Source of the DNA: JADKHR01 sp041917295
GTDB lineage: Bacteria; Elusimicrobiota; Elusimicrobia; FEN-1173
Direction of reading: 5' to 3'
Assembly: GCA_041917295.1 (NCBI GenBank)
Contig: JAYRXX010000063.1
Span: 131,586-195,585, forward strand
Length of the DNA: 64,000 bases
The notes beneath the pieces are model-generated. The model was given only the letters and a program-made list of their open reading frames with translations. It ran no database searches and was not told where the DNA came from. Shown in pieces: positions 51,397-60,514 of the stretch. A program made the position numbers and the translations under genes. Within the stretch, counting starts at the first letter, position 1, and every line of letters begins with the position of its first letter.

Positions 51397-53340
51397 ATGA
51401 ACGACGATCCCGCCTGCCGCGAAGCCCTGGAACGGGCCCAACACGAATTCCTAAACATCCGGCGCGCCTTGGACGAGTCCGCCATTGTGGCCATCACCGA
51501 CCGTCGGGGCGTGATCACGTATGTGAACGACATGTTCTGTGCCATTTCCCAATATTCCCGGGAAGAGTTGATCGGGCAAACCCATCGGCTCATCAAATCC
51601 GGGGAACATCCCCGATCCTTTTTCGAGACCCTTTGGAAAACCATTTCCAGCGGGCGCGTGTGGCGGGGGATCATCAAAAACCGGGCAAAGGACGGGTCTT
51701 TTTATTGGATGAACGCCACCATCACCCCCTTGATGGGGCCGGACGGCAAACCGGACCGGTATGTGGCCATCCGGTCGGACATCACCGCCCAAAAAAAATT
51801 AGAGGAAGAACTGCGCCTGGCCAAAGATCAGGCCCTGGAAGCCGCCCGGGCCAAAGCCGAATTTTTGGCCAACATCAGCCATGAAATCCGCACGCCGCTA
51901 AACGGCATTTTGGGAATGACCTCGTTGCTGGAAAAAACCGCCCTTAGCGCCGAACAAAAACAATGGGCCGACGTGATTCGAACCTCCGGGGACGCCCTGC
52001 TGTCTTTAATCAACGACTTGTTGGATTTCTCCAAAATGGAGTCGGGCAAATTGGATCTGGAAGACATTCCGATGTCCATGGAAAAATTGGCGTCGGACGC
52101 GATCCGAATCACGTTGCCGGCGGCCCAGCGCAAAGGGATCACCGTCGCCCACGTCCCCGCCCCCGGCATGCCCGCGGGGGCCCGGGGCGATCCCACCCGG
52201 ATCCGCCAAATTTTGTTGAACTTGGTGGGCAACGCCGTCAAGTTCACCGCCCAGGGGTCGGTGACGATAAAAACCGCGGTGACGGCCGACGGCGGTCGAA
52301 TCCGTTTTGAGGTGATCGACACCGGCATTGGCCTCTCGGAACCAGACCGGCAAAAACTGTTTCAGCCCTTTTCCCAGGTGGACGGATCCATCACCCGACG
52401 GTTTGGCGGAACCGGGTTGGGGTTGGCCATTTGTCGAAAACTGGTGGATCGAATGGCTGGCTCCATCGGGGTGGACAGCGAACCCGGCCGGGGAAGCACG
52501 TTCTGGTTTGAAATTCCTTACCGACCGGCTGAACCGCCCGTTGAAAAACCCATGGATTCTTCGGCCCTCCCACCGCCCCCCTCGGACGCACGGCCTCTTT
52601 TGGTGGTGGACGACAACGAAACCAATCGGCTGGTTTTGTGCGCGCTCCTGGCAAAAATGGGCCACAAAAGCGAAACCGCCGCGGACGGTCAGGCGGCGCT
52701 GGAACGGGCCCGTCAGCAGACCTATTGCGCTATCCTGATGGACTGCCAGATGCCGGGTATGGACGGATACCAAACCGCAAGGGAACTCCGGGCCCGGGAG
52801 CGAGGCCATGTCCGCACGCCGATCATCGGCGTCACGGCGCACGTTCTGGACGGCGACCGGGAAAAAGTGATTGCCGCGGGCATGGACGATTACCTGCCCA
52901 AACCGGTTCAAATCGGCGATCTGAGCGCGTGTCTGGCCCGATGGATCGGGAGGGCCCCTTCGGCCCCGACCGTGACGACCATCAAAACGGTCGATGTCCT
53001 GGACCAAACGGTTTTGGACGAAATTAAAGATCTCAAAACCGCCGATGGCAAAAACGTTTTGGAACGGGTGTTGAACACGTTCCAGAAAACGATGCCGGGT
53101 TACATTGAAGAAATCAAAACGGCGGCCGCCCAGGGGGACTTGGCCAAGATTAAAGCACCCGCCCACACGCTAAAGGGAAGCAGTCGGAGTATCGGCGCCG
53201 AGCGGTTGGGCAAGGTATGCGCGTCTTTGCTCAAAGCGTGCGCCGAGAACCGAACAGACCGACTCCCCGCGTTGCTGGCCGACCTGGAAACAGAATCTTT
53301 AGCCCTTGATCAAGCCCTCCGCCAGCGAAAACCCCACTAA
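51397..53340 (+). CDS. Hybrid sensor histidine kinase (PAS-HisKA-HATPase-REC-Hpt)
   Basis: A 647-residue soluble kinase: PAS at about 25-140, coiled coil, HisKA with His162 in NISHEIRTPLNG, HATPase with the N box NLVGNAVKF, G boxes DTGIGL and GGTGLGLAI, a receiver at about 405-530 (LVVDDNE; ILMDCQMPGMDG; PKPV), and a C-terminal Hpt with HTLKGSSRS. No membrane segments, so it senses cytoplasmic cues or binds a partner. The start codon abuts the stop of the pilB-receiver gene, so the phosphorelay could end on the PilB receiver. Confidence 0.94.
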   Translation: MNDDPACREALERAQHEFLNIRRALDESAIVAITDRRGVITYVNDMFCAISQYSREELIGQTHRLIKSGEHPRSFFETLWKTISSGRVWRGIIKNRAKDGSFYWMNATITPLMGPDGKPDRYVAIRSDITAQKKLEEELRLAKDQALEAARAKAEFLANISHEIRTPLNGILGMTSLLEKTALSAEQKQWADVIRTSGDALLSLINDLLDFSKMESGKLDLEDIPMSMEKLASDAIRITLPAAQRKGITVAHVPAPGMPAGARGDPTRIRQILLNLVGNAVKFTAQGSVTIKTAVTADGGRIRFEVIDTGIGLSEPDRQKLFQPFSQVDGSITRRFGGTGLGLAICRKLVDRMAGSIGVDSEPGRGSTFWFEIPYRPAEPPVEKPMDSSALPPPPSDARPLLVVDDNETNRLVLCALLAKMGHKSETAADGQAALERARQQTYCAILMDCQMPGMDGYQTARELRARERGHVRTPIIGVTAHVLDGDREKVIAAGMDDYLPKPVQIGDLSACLARWIGRAPSAPTVTTIKTVDVLDQTVLDEIKDLKTADGKNVLERVLNTFQKTMPGYIEEIKTAAAQGDLAKIKAPAHTLKGSSRSIGAERLGKVCASLLKACAENRTDRLPALLADLETESLALDQALRQRKPH

Positions 53341-53487
53341 TTAGCCCCAATGCGGTTCAAATAAGGATTGTCTCCCCGGCGAAGGCCGGGGCCCAGTCTG
53401 TAAAGTTTGTTCTTATCAACATGTTTTAATTACTAGATGCCGGCCTTCGCCGGCATGACGGGCTTATTTGAACCGCATTGGGGTTAG
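53341..53487. mobile_element. MITE-like nested palindrome, 147 bases
   Basis: Outer inverted arms of 21 identical bases (53345-53365 and 53463-53483; beginning CCCCAATGCGGTTC) enclose two inner hairpins that are inverted copies of one another: CCCCGGC-GAAG-GCCGGGG at 53374-53391 and ATGCCGGC-CTTC-GCCGGCAT at 53437-53456. There is no coding capacity. It fits a non-autonomous miniature element or REP/BIME cluster, lying between the hybrid kinase and the chemotaxis operon, where it may also act as a terminator. Confidence 0.6.
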
Positions 53488-53555
53488 CACACCAATTGCA
53501 AAGTAAGAAATGATCCGTGTGATTTACCGTTATATGACCGGCATTGGGGTCCGGT

Positions 53556-53582
53556 TAAAGTTTTTTTAATAACGTCCGATGA
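53556..53582 (+). promoter_or_regulatory. Sigma-28-like promoter of the chemotaxis operon
   Basis: TAAAGTTT (53556-53563), 11 bases, then TCCGATGA (53575-53582), against the consensus TAAAGTTT-N11-GCCGATAA: a perfect -35 and 6 of 8 at -10. The -10 box covers an ATG at 53579, which therefore cannot be the start codon of this transcript; ATG 53600 after CGGAG is used instead. Confidence 0.65.
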
Positions 53583-53599
53583 CAATTGCGGAGAAAAAA

Positions 53600-54601
53600 A
53601 TGGCGACAACCTCACTGAACCTGACAACAGCGCTGGACGATGCCGCGGCCGAGTTGGTTTTATTGGACCCGGAAGATGCGACGGCGTGGGAAACGGCGCG
53701 CACCAAAATTATAAGTTTTATCGACGGCGCACCGGACGGCGTGCGGGACATTTTAAAAGCCACGGCGGAAAAGATGGCGAACAACGGAACCCTGTCCGCG
53801 GAACAAAAAAAAACATTGCTGGACGAACTGAACAAGCTGATCCAGGATGGGCTTGAACAAGTCTGGGACAAAGCCAACGCGGAGATAAAATCAACCCCGC
53901 CCGCCGGCGCCAAAGAAACCGATTCCCCACCCCCCGCCGCGACGACGGTTGCACAAGCCGCAAGTCCCAGCCCCGCTCCCGAACAGAAACCGCCGGAGGC
54001 GGACAAATCCCCCACCCCGGCCGTTGGCTCCGGGGCGGCGGAAGAAAAACCATCCGCTCCAACTCCCGGGGAACCGCCTGTTTCCGCAACGCCGGGGGTT
54101 GCCCCGACACCCCCTCGCCGCGCCTTGGGAGGGAAATTTTTGACGTTTGTTTTGGGCAAAGAAGAATTCGGCTTTGAAATTTTGCGGGTTCAAGAAATCA
54201 TCAGCCAGCTTCCCATCACGCCGGTCCCCCGCACGCCGGGCCATGTGCAGGGGGTGATCAACCTGCGCGGGAAAATCATTCCGGTGGTGGACTTGCGAAG
54301 AAAGTTAGGGCTTCCCCCCCTCGACGAACACAGTTGCGTGATCATTGTTCGGGCGCACAACATCGAAGTGGGTGTGTCGGTAGACCAGGTCAGCGAAGTG
54401 TCCACCATTTCGGACGAACAAATTGACCCGGCCCCCTCGTTCGGGTCCGGGGTGATCGGGGAATACTTGTTGGGGATCGGCAAAATCGGAGATCGCGTTA
54501 AGCTGTTGTTGGACGTGGACCGCACGCTGGCGCCGGAACATCTGGCCGGCGCGCGGGCCGGGGGCCAAACCGTGGTGGCCATGACCGGAGGCGGTCGGTG
54601 A
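53600..54601 (+). CDS. cheW: CheW with long N-terminal extension
   Basis: A 333-residue protein: a helical N-terminal domain at about 1-95 (LTTALDDAAAELVLLDPEDATAW), a Pro/Ala/Thr-rich linker at about 98-175, and a C-terminal CheW domain (FLTFVLGKEEFGFEILRVQEI; GVINLRGKIIPVVDLRRKLGL). CheW couples CheA to receptors. The CheW part is close to that of the second cheW in this operon (59994-60488). The function of the extension is unknown; it shares a helical then Pro/Ala layout with the CheA N-terminus here. Its stop overlaps the cheR GTG start. Confidence 0.88.
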   Translation: MATTSLNLTTALDDAAAELVLLDPEDATAWETARTKIISFIDGAPDGVRDILKATAEKMANNGTLSAEQKKTLLDELNKLIQDGLEQVWDKANAEIKSTPPAGAKETDSPPPAATTVAQAASPSPAPEQKPPEADKSPTPAVGSGAAEEKPSAPTPGEPPVSATPGVAPTPPRRALGGKFLTFVLGKEEFGFEILRVQEIISQLPITPVPRTPGHVQGVINLRGKIIPVVDLRRKLGLPPLDEHSCVIIVRAHNIEVGVSVDQVSEVSTISDEQIDPAPSFGSGVIGEYLLGIGKIGDRVKLLLDVDRTLAPEHLAGARAGGQTVVAMTGGGR

Positions 54602-55410
54602 CCAAAGACATTCTGGCCCATGTGGAACTGAGCTCCGCCCAATTTGAGCGGGCCCGCAAGTTGGCCTATGAGGTCAGCGGGATCCGGCTGGACGACACCA
54701 AGGTGGGGTTGGTCACCGCGCGCATCATGCACCGTCTTCGGGCCTTGGGCCTGCCCAACATGGGGGCCTATTTCGAATTGTTGGACAAAGATCCCGCCGA
54801 GTCCGCCAAGCTGGTGGACGAACTGACCACCAACAAAACCAGTTTTTTCCGCGAATCGTCCCATTTCGACGTCCTGCGCAAAAAAGTGATCGCCACCACG
54901 GTCAACCGACGACTGCGCGTTTGGAGCGCCGGGTGCTCATCCGGCGAAGAGCCTTACACCTTGGCCATGACCCTGCGTGAAATGGGCGACGAACTGAATG
55001 GCTACGACGTTCGGATCTTGGCCACGGACCTGTCGGAGCGAATGTTGTCGAAAGCCCGGGCGGGGATTTATGACGACGAACAAATGGGGGACATTGCCCC
55101 CGCGCTTCGAGCCAAATATTTTGAACGGACGAACGACGACCAGTGGCGGGTGAAACCGGTTTTGCGCCAACTGATCCAGTTCGCGCCGCTCAACCTGCAA
55201 GGGGAATGGCCCATGAAAGGGCCGTTCAACGCCATTTATTGCCGAAACGTCATGATTTATTTTGATCGGGAAACACGCCAAAAGCTGGTGAATCGGTTCA
55301 CGAACCTGTTGGCGCCCAACGGCTTTTTCTTTGTGGGCCATTCGGAAAGCCTGACCGGGCTGACCACCTCCCTCCGGTACGTGGAACCGGCGGCGTACGC
55401 GAGGCCTTGA
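54598..55410 (+). CDS. cheR: Chemotaxis methyltransferase CheR
   Basis: A 270-residue SAM-dependent methyltransferase that methylates receptor glutamates. N-terminal CheR helices (KLVDELTTNKTSFFRE) and the SAM fold (RVWSAGCSSGEEPYTLAM; ATDLSERMLSKARAGIYDDEQ; FNAIYCRNVMIYFD; HSESL) are all present. GTG start overlaps the cheW stop. No TPR or receptor-tethering tail. Confidence 0.95.
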   Translation: MTKDILAHVELSSAQFERARKLAYEVSGIRLDDTKVGLVTARIMHRLRALGLPNMGAYFELLDKDPAESAKLVDELTTNKTSFFRESSHFDVLRKKVIATTVNRRLRVWSAGCSSGEEPYTLAMTLREMGDELNGYDVRILATDLSERMLSKARAGIYDDEQMGDIAPALRAKYFERTNDDQWRVKPVLRQLIQFAPLNLQGEWPMKGPFNAIYCRNVMIYFDRETRQKLVNRFTNLLAPNGFFFVGHSESLTGLTTSLRYVEPAAYARP

Positions 55411-55411
55411 C

Positions 55412-55948
55412 GTGCAACACACGGTGGGAATCGCGGAAATGAAAGTGGCCCGGGGGGCGGACGATTTGATCATCACGCACGCGTTGGGCAGTTGTTTGGG
55501 CATCACCGCCTACGATCCGACGGCCCGGGTGGGGGGCCTTCTGCACGCGATGTTGCCCCAAGGTTCGTTAAACGCCGAGAAAGCGGCGGAAAATCCTTAC
55601 ATGTTTGTGGACACCGGATTGCCGCGGCTGTTTGAAGCGTGTTATCGCGCGGGAGCGATTAAAAACCGGATGATCATCACCGTGGCGGGCGGGGCGGCCA
55701 TGAAATCCGTGGGCGGCGGCGGAGACGACTTTTTTCAAATCGGAAAACGCAACATCATCATGCTTCGCAAAACCTTGTGGAGCGAAGGTATTTTGGTGAA
55801 AGCCTCCGACGTGGGCGGCGCGGTGGCCCGCACGTTAACGTTGGAAATTTCCACGGGTGAAGTGGTGACGCGATCCGGCGCCACCGCCACCGTTCTTTTA
55901 CCCGCACGTCCAAACGCCGTCGCCGTGGCGGAAGGAAGGAAACCATGA
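55412..55948 (+). CDS. cheD: Chemoreceptor glutamine deamidase CheD
   Basis: A 178-residue CheD with catalytic Cys28 in THALGSCLGI and His45 in LLHAMLP, plus the Thr/Gly-rich VAGGAAM block. CheD deamidates receptor glutamines and in Bacillus interacts with CheC. GTG start 1 base after the cheR stop; its stop overlaps the cheY ATG. Confidence 0.93.
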   Translation: MQHTVGIAEMKVARGADDLIITHALGSCLGITAYDPTARVGGLLHAMLPQGSLNAEKAAENPYMFVDTGLPRLFEACYRAGAIKNRMIITVAGGAAMKSVGGGGDDFFQIGKRNIIMLRKTLWSEGILVKASDVGGAVARTLTLEISTGEVVTRSGATATVLLPARPNAVAVAEGRKP

Positions 55949-56337
55949 GTCTCAACATTCTTGTTGTCGATGACAGCCGCATGATGCGAACCGTTTTGAT
56001 CCGCACACTCCACATTTCCGGTTTGCCCGTGGGCGAAGTCCACGAAGCGACCAACGGTCAGGAAGGGTTGGATCAACTGGCCAAGAACTGGATCGACCTG
56101 GCGTTGGTGGACATCAACATGCCGATCATGGACGGCGAAACCATGATCGACCACATGCGGGCCAACCCGTTGACCAAAGAAACGCCGGTGGTGGTGATTT
56201 CCACCGAAAGCAGTCCGGAACGCATCGAACTACTAAAGAAGAAAAGCGCCGGGTTCGTGCACAAACCGTTCACGCCCGAAACCGTGCGGGAAACCATCGA
56301 ACGTGTGACGGGGGTCAACCATGAATCCGGCGATTGA
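55945..56337 (+). CDS. cheY: CheY-like single-domain response regulator
   Basis: A 130-residue receiver: acidic pair in LVVDDSR, phospho-acceptor Asp56 in LVDINMP, Thr/Ser in VISTES, Lys in HKPFTPE. Alone in the domain and placed among che genes, it is the likely motor-binding regulator. The start overlaps the cheD stop, and its last 17 bases overlap cheX in another frame. Confidence 0.93.
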   Translation: MSLNILVVDDSRMMRTVLIRTLHISGLPVGEVHEATNGQEGLDQLAKNWIDLALVDINMPIMDGETMIDHMRANPLTKETPVVVISTESSPERIELLKKKSAGFVHKPFTPETVRETIERVTGVNHESGD

Positions 56338-56776
56338 ACCGGCGTTGCGGCAAGCGGCGCTGACGACATTTGGCGACATGTGCATGGCGTTACCTTCCGT
56401 CGAAATGAGCGCGGACCAAATTGAAGCGCCCTTTGAAGCGGAAGTCCGTGTCCGGTTTCACGGGTCGGTGCGCGGCGAGGTATCGGTGCGGCTCTACGGC
56501 ACCGTGCTGGACAGTTTGGCCCAGGGGATGAAAGGCGACAACGAACTGATGCCCACCGATCTTCTTCGCGACGCGTTGGGCGAAATCGGCAACGTCATTT
56601 GCGGCAACGCGCTTCCGTTGGTGGCCGGCGAACACGGCAAATACCGGCTGGACCCCCCGCGTCCGGCCCTGGCCAAAGACCCCGCCCTAGGCGGACCGAC
56701 GATTCAGACCAAAACCCAAGTGGGTTTGGACGGCGGCCGAGCCGAAGTGGGCATCTATTTGGAAGATCCGAAATGA
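56321..56776 (+). CDS. cheX: CheX-family phosphatase
   Basis: A 151-residue protein with the CheX/CheC active-site pattern DALGEIGNVICGNAL (Glu and Asn positions conserved) and the preceding GSVRGEVSVRLYG strand. It is the likely CheY-P phosphatase, since no CheZ or FliY is in the window. The 17-base overlap with cheY couples regulator and phosphatase dosage. Confidence 0.82.
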   Translation: MNPAIEPALRQAALTTFGDMCMALPSVEMSADQIEAPFEAEVRVRFHGSVRGEVSVRLYGTVLDSLAQGMKGDNELMPTDLLRDALGEIGNVICGNALPLVAGEHGKYRLDPPRPALAKDPALGGPTIQTKTQVGLDGGRAEVGIYLEDPK

Positions 56777-57837
56777 TCCGCGTATTGGTGGTGGACGATT
56801 CGGCCATGGTGCGCAAAGCGCTCACGGACGAATTGGGCAAATTCAACGACATCGAAGTGGTGGGCACGGCCGTGGACCCCTACATTGCCCGGGACCGAAT
56901 ATTGGAGCTGAAACCCGACGTGTTGACCCTGGACATCGAAATGCCTCGGATGGATGGACTGACCTTTTTGGAGAAACTGATGGTGCACCATCCGATGCCG
57001 GTTGTGGTGGTAAGTTCGCTGACCACGGAACGGGCGGACATGGCGTTGCGGGCGCTTCATTTGGGCGCGGTGGCGGTGGTGGCCAAACCGTCGCGCTATT
57101 CGGCGCCGGACGTGCGGCGGGAGCTGGTGACGGCGCTTCGAACCGCGGCGGGGACCCACGTTCAAAAGCGGGTGACTTCAGCGGACGCCGCCCAACCCGC
57201 GTCGGCCCCCGCGCCGTTGTTGCGAACAACCCACAAAATTTTGGCCATTGGCGCCTCTACCGGCGGGACTGTGGCGGTGGAGGCCCTGGTGCGGGCCCTG
57301 CCTCCGGACGCGCCGGGGACCGTGATTGTGCAACACATCCCGGGCGGGTTCAGCGCCTCGTTCGCGAACCGATTGAACGATGTGTGCGCCATGGAAGTGC
57401 GGGAAGCCAAGGACATGGACCGGGTCGTTCCCGGGGTTATTCTGGTCGCGCCGGGCGGGTGGCATATGGTTTTAACAAAAAGCGGCGCGGAATACATGGT
57501 GCGCATCAAAGATGGCCCGTTGGTTCATTTTCAAAAACCGGCGGTGGACATTTTGTTCCAATCGGTGGCGAAAACGGCGGGATCCAACGCCATTGGCGTG
57601 ATATTAACCGGCATGGGATCGGACGGGGCGAAAGGATTGCTGGCCATGCGGGAATGCGGATCGTTGACCATCGCCCAAAACGAGGCCACGAGCCTGGTGT
57701 TTGGAATGCCCAAAGAAGCCATCCAATTGAACGCGGCGTGCGAGGTGTTGGCGTTAAACGACATCGCCCCCCGCGTGTTGAAATATGTCCAAGACACCGC
57801 GGACACGGCCACGGCCGTTGCTTCAGGATCCAAATGA
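56773..57837 (+). CDS. cheB: Chemotaxis methylesterase CheB
   Basis: A 354-residue protein: an N-terminal receiver (LVVDDSAMVRKAL; Asp54 in LDIEMPRMDG) and a C-terminal methylesterase with the triad in IGASTGGT (Ser), VQHIPGGF (His) and TGMGSDGAKG (Asp). It removes receptor methyl groups and deamidates glutamines when phosphorylated by CheA. ATG 56773 overlaps the cheX stop; an upstream reading frame that runs through cheX is a shadow. Confidence 0.95.
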   Translation: MIRVLVVDDSAMVRKALTDELGKFNDIEVVGTAVDPYIARDRILELKPDVLTLDIEMPRMDGLTFLEKLMVHHPMPVVVVSSLTTERADMALRALHLGAVAVVAKPSRYSAPDVRRELVTALRTAAGTHVQKRVTSADAAQPASAPAPLLRTTHKILAIGASTGGTVAVEALVRALPPDAPGTVIVQHIPGGFSASFANRLNDVCAMEVREAKDMDRVVPGVILVAPGGWHMVLTKSGAEYMVRIKDGPLVHFQKPAVDILFQSVAKTAGSNAIGVILTGMGSDGAKGLLAMRECGSLTIAQNEATSLVFGMPKEAIQLNAACEVLALNDIAPRVLKYVQDTADTATAVASGSK

Positions 57838-57870
57838 ACTGTCCGATAATCCAATGAGAGGAAATCGACC

Positions 57871-59979
57871 ATGACCGACAACGCATCCGACTCGGCAAAC
57901 CCGGTTCTGCAAATCCTTCAAACCCTAAAAACGTTGGTGGCCGGGATTGACCCCAACGACCAACTGTCCCTTCTCAAACTTCTCCGGTGGTTCAAAGAGA
58001 TGCCCAAAACATTGCCGGAGGCGGTTCTCATGCCCCTGGATGAGGCGCGCAAATTGGCCCTTCGCATGTCGGGCAACGATCGGGCTCCGGAAAAGACCCT
58101 TGGCGAGCTGGCGGCTGTTGTGGACAAGGTGATTAAGTCGGTGGACAAAAAACCGTCCGGCAAAGCCCCGCCGCCGGACACGGGCCCGGCGCCGGACGAA
58201 GAGAATCCGTCGGACCAGGATCGGTTGCTGTTCGGCGATTTCATTCCGGAAGCGGGCGAACATTTGCAAGCGGCCGAATCGGCGTTGTTGACGTTGGAAA
58301 AAGCGCCCAACGACCCCGACGCCATCAACACCGTGTTCCGCGCTTTCCACACATTAAAAGGCATGGCGGGCTATGTGCATTTGCGTTATTGCACGGACTT
58401 GGCGCACCACGCCGAATCGTTGTTAAGCCGCGTTCGCGAAAAAGAAATGGCTTACGGGCCGGGGATTGCGGATCTGAGTTTGCGATCCATTGACATGATG
58501 AAATCCCTGGTGGACTGCGTGCAAGCCGCGACCCAAGGCGGTTCGTTGCGGAAGTTGCCGGGCTACGACAACTTGCTTGCCGATTTAAGAAAAGCCACCG
58601 AATCCGGTGTTGCGGACTCGCCTGGCCCAGCGCTGGCAAGTAACGCGTCCGCAAACCCAACGATGGCGGAAACCCCGGCCCCAGCGGGGACGAATGCCCC
58701 CCCCGCGAATGCTCCCCAGGGGGCGAATGCCCCCGCGAACGCCCCCTTGGGGCCGAATGGCCCCTCGATGGTGGAGACGACTGTGCGGGTGCGCACGGAC
58801 CGGTTGGACCGGCTGGTGAACGCGGTGGGAGAACTGGTGATTGCCCAGTCGATGATCACCCAAGACCCGGTGGTCACGTCGCCGGAAAACGCCCTGTTGG
58901 CCCGGAAAGTGGCCCATTTGGACAGAGTGGTGCGGGACTTAAGAGACCTGGCGATGGCGTTGCGGCTGGTGCCGATGAAAGGACCGTTCCAGAAAGCGGC
59001 ACGGGCCATTCGCGACGTGGCGCAAAAGAGCGGCAAAGCGGTGGACCTGCATCTGTACGGGGAAGAAGCCGAAGTCGACCGCAACGTCGTGGAGACGTTG
59101 GATCAGCTATTACTGCACTTGGTCCGCAACGCCGTGGACCACGGATTGGAAACCCCGGCGGAACGGGAAGAATGCAACAAACCGCCGGTTGGCCAGCTGT
59201 TTCTGTCTGCCACCCATGAAGGAGGCAACCTGGTGGTGGAAGTGCGGGAAGACGGCCGTGGGATGAACCGGGAAAAGATTTTAAAGAAAGCCCGGGAACG
59301 GGGCCTGGTTCCCATGGACCGGGAACTGACGGAAGACGAAATTTTGCGGCTCATATTCCTGCCGGGTTTTTCGACCGCGGACAAAGTCACGGAAGTGTCC
59401 GGCCGGGGGGTGGGCCTGGACGTCGTCAAGAAAGGGATCGAAAACCTGCGCGGCCAGTTGGACGTGGCATCAAAACAGGGGCAAGGAAGCCGGTTCCGTT
59501 TGAGGTTACCGCTCACGTTGGCGGTCACGGACGGCATGTTGGTCCGGGTGGGCGACCAAACGGTGATTCTGCCGATATTAAACATCCGCCAAACCGTCCG
59601 GCCGGAACCGGGGATCATCAGCACGGTCACGGGCCGGGGCGAACTGTTGAACTTGCGGGGCGAGATGGTGCCCATCTTCCGACTGGGCCGGGTGCTGGGG
59701 TTTAGCGACAAACGGTCCGACGAAGGGTTGTTGATCATCGTGGAAGACCAAAGCACGCCCGCGGCGTTGTGGGTGGACGACCTGTTGGGCCAGCAACAGG
59801 TGGTAACAAAATCGTTGGGCAGTTGGTTCGGCCAAGTCCCGGGGGTATCGGGCGGTGCGATTTTAGGAGACGGCAAAGTGGGCCTCATTTTGGATCCGGG
59901 CGAAATTGTGCGGCTGGCGCGGGAAGACGGTCCCCCGCCGCTGGTTCAGCCCGAAACCCAAATGACGGTCACGCCGTAA
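57871..59979 (+). CDS. cheA: Chemotaxis histidine kinase CheA, atypical N-terminus
   Basis: A 702-residue kinase. Residues 1-110 form a helical domain plus linker not seen in standard CheA. The Hpt domain follows with His160 in AFHTLKGMAGY, then an Ala/Pro/Asn-rich linker (about 250-300) in place of a P2 CheY-binding domain, the dimerisation helices, the HATPase (LVRNAVDHGLETP; DGRGM; GRGVGLDVV) and a C-terminal CheW-like regulatory domain (LTLAVTDGMLVRVG). It phosphorylates CheY and CheB. The start follows GAGG-type sequence 33 bases after cheB. Confidence 0.95.
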   Translation: MTDNASDSANPVLQILQTLKTLVAGIDPNDQLSLLKLLRWFKEMPKTLPEAVLMPLDEARKLALRMSGNDRAPEKTLGELAAVVDKVIKSVDKKPSGKAPPPDTGPAPDEENPSDQDRLLFGDFIPEAGEHLQAAESALLTLEKAPNDPDAINTVFRAFHTLKGMAGYVHLRYCTDLAHHAESLLSRVREKEMAYGPGIADLSLRSIDMMKSLVDCVQAATQGGSLRKLPGYDNLLADLRKATESGVADSPGPALASNASANPTMAETPAPAGTNAPPANAPQGANAPANAPLGPNGPSMVETTVRVRTDRLDRLVNAVGELVIAQSMITQDPVVTSPENALLARKVAHLDRVVRDLRDLAMALRLVPMKGPFQKAARAIRDVAQKSGKAVDLHLYGEEAEVDRNVVETLDQLLLHLVRNAVDHGLETPAEREECNKPPVGQLFLSATHEGGNLVVEVREDGRGMNREKILKKARERGLVPMDRELTEDEILRLIFLPGFSTADKVTEVSGRGVGLDVVKKGIENLRGQLDVASKQGQGSRFRLRLPLTLAVTDGMLVRVGDQTVILPILNIRQTVRPEPGIISTVTGRGELLNLRGEMVPIFRLGRVLGFSDKRSDEGLLIIVEDQSTPAALWVDDLLGQQQVVTKSLGSWFGQVPGVSGGAILGDGKVGLILDPGEIVRLAREDGPPPLVQPETQMTVTP

Positions 59980-59993
59980 CAAAGGAGGATTCA

Positions 59994-60488
59994 ATGGCCA
60001 CAAACGCGCAAGAAACGTCGGTTGCACGGCGAGTGACGGGGGGCAAATTCCTTACACTCTTTCTGGCGAAAGAGGAATACGGCATTGAAATTTTGAAGGT
60101 GCAGGAAATTATCGGCTACATGGCGATCACGCCGGTCCCCCGCACGCCGGACTATTTACGGGGCGTGATCAACTTGCGGGGAAAAATTATTCCCGTGGTG
60201 GACCTTCGTTTAAAGCTGGGTCTCCCCCCCTTGGAAGGTCAGACCTGCATTATTGTGGTGCGCGCCCGGGGGCTGGAAGTGGGCATCACGGTAGACCAGG
60301 TGAGCGAGGTGGCCAACATCGCCGACAAAGACATTGAACCGGTGCCGGCGTTCGGCAACGGCGTGGCCACGGAAGATTTGTTGGGCATCGGCAAAACCGG
60401 CGGGCGGGTGCGATTGTTGTTGGACATCGACCGAATTTTGTCGGCTCAGGAAGTGGCGGAAGTGCGGTCCGCGGTCAACGCGGGGTAG
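59994..60488 (+). CDS. cheW: CheW coupling protein
   Basis: A 164-residue single-domain CheW: FLTLFLAKEEYGIEILKVQEI, VPRTPDYLRGVINLRGKIIPVVD, GITVDQVSEVANI. AAAGGAGG lies directly before the ATG at 59994. It closely resembles the CheW part of the extended protein at 53600-54601, suggesting an in-operon duplication. Confidence 0.95.
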   Translation: MATNAQETSVARRVTGGKFLTLFLAKEEYGIEILKVQEIIGYMAITPVPRTPDYLRGVINLRGKIIPVVDLRLKLGLPPLEGQTCIIVVRARGLEVGITVDQVSEVANIADKDIEPVPAFGNGVATEDLLGIGKTGGRVRLLLDIDRILSAQEVAEVRSAVNAG

Positions 60489-60514
60489 TTAATCGGAATA
60501 AAAGGAGAAGGACC

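Noticed and set aside
53579..53599. ATG 53579 as the start of the extended CheW
   Set aside because: It lies inside the sigma-28-like -10 box; ATG 53600 has CGGAG upstream.
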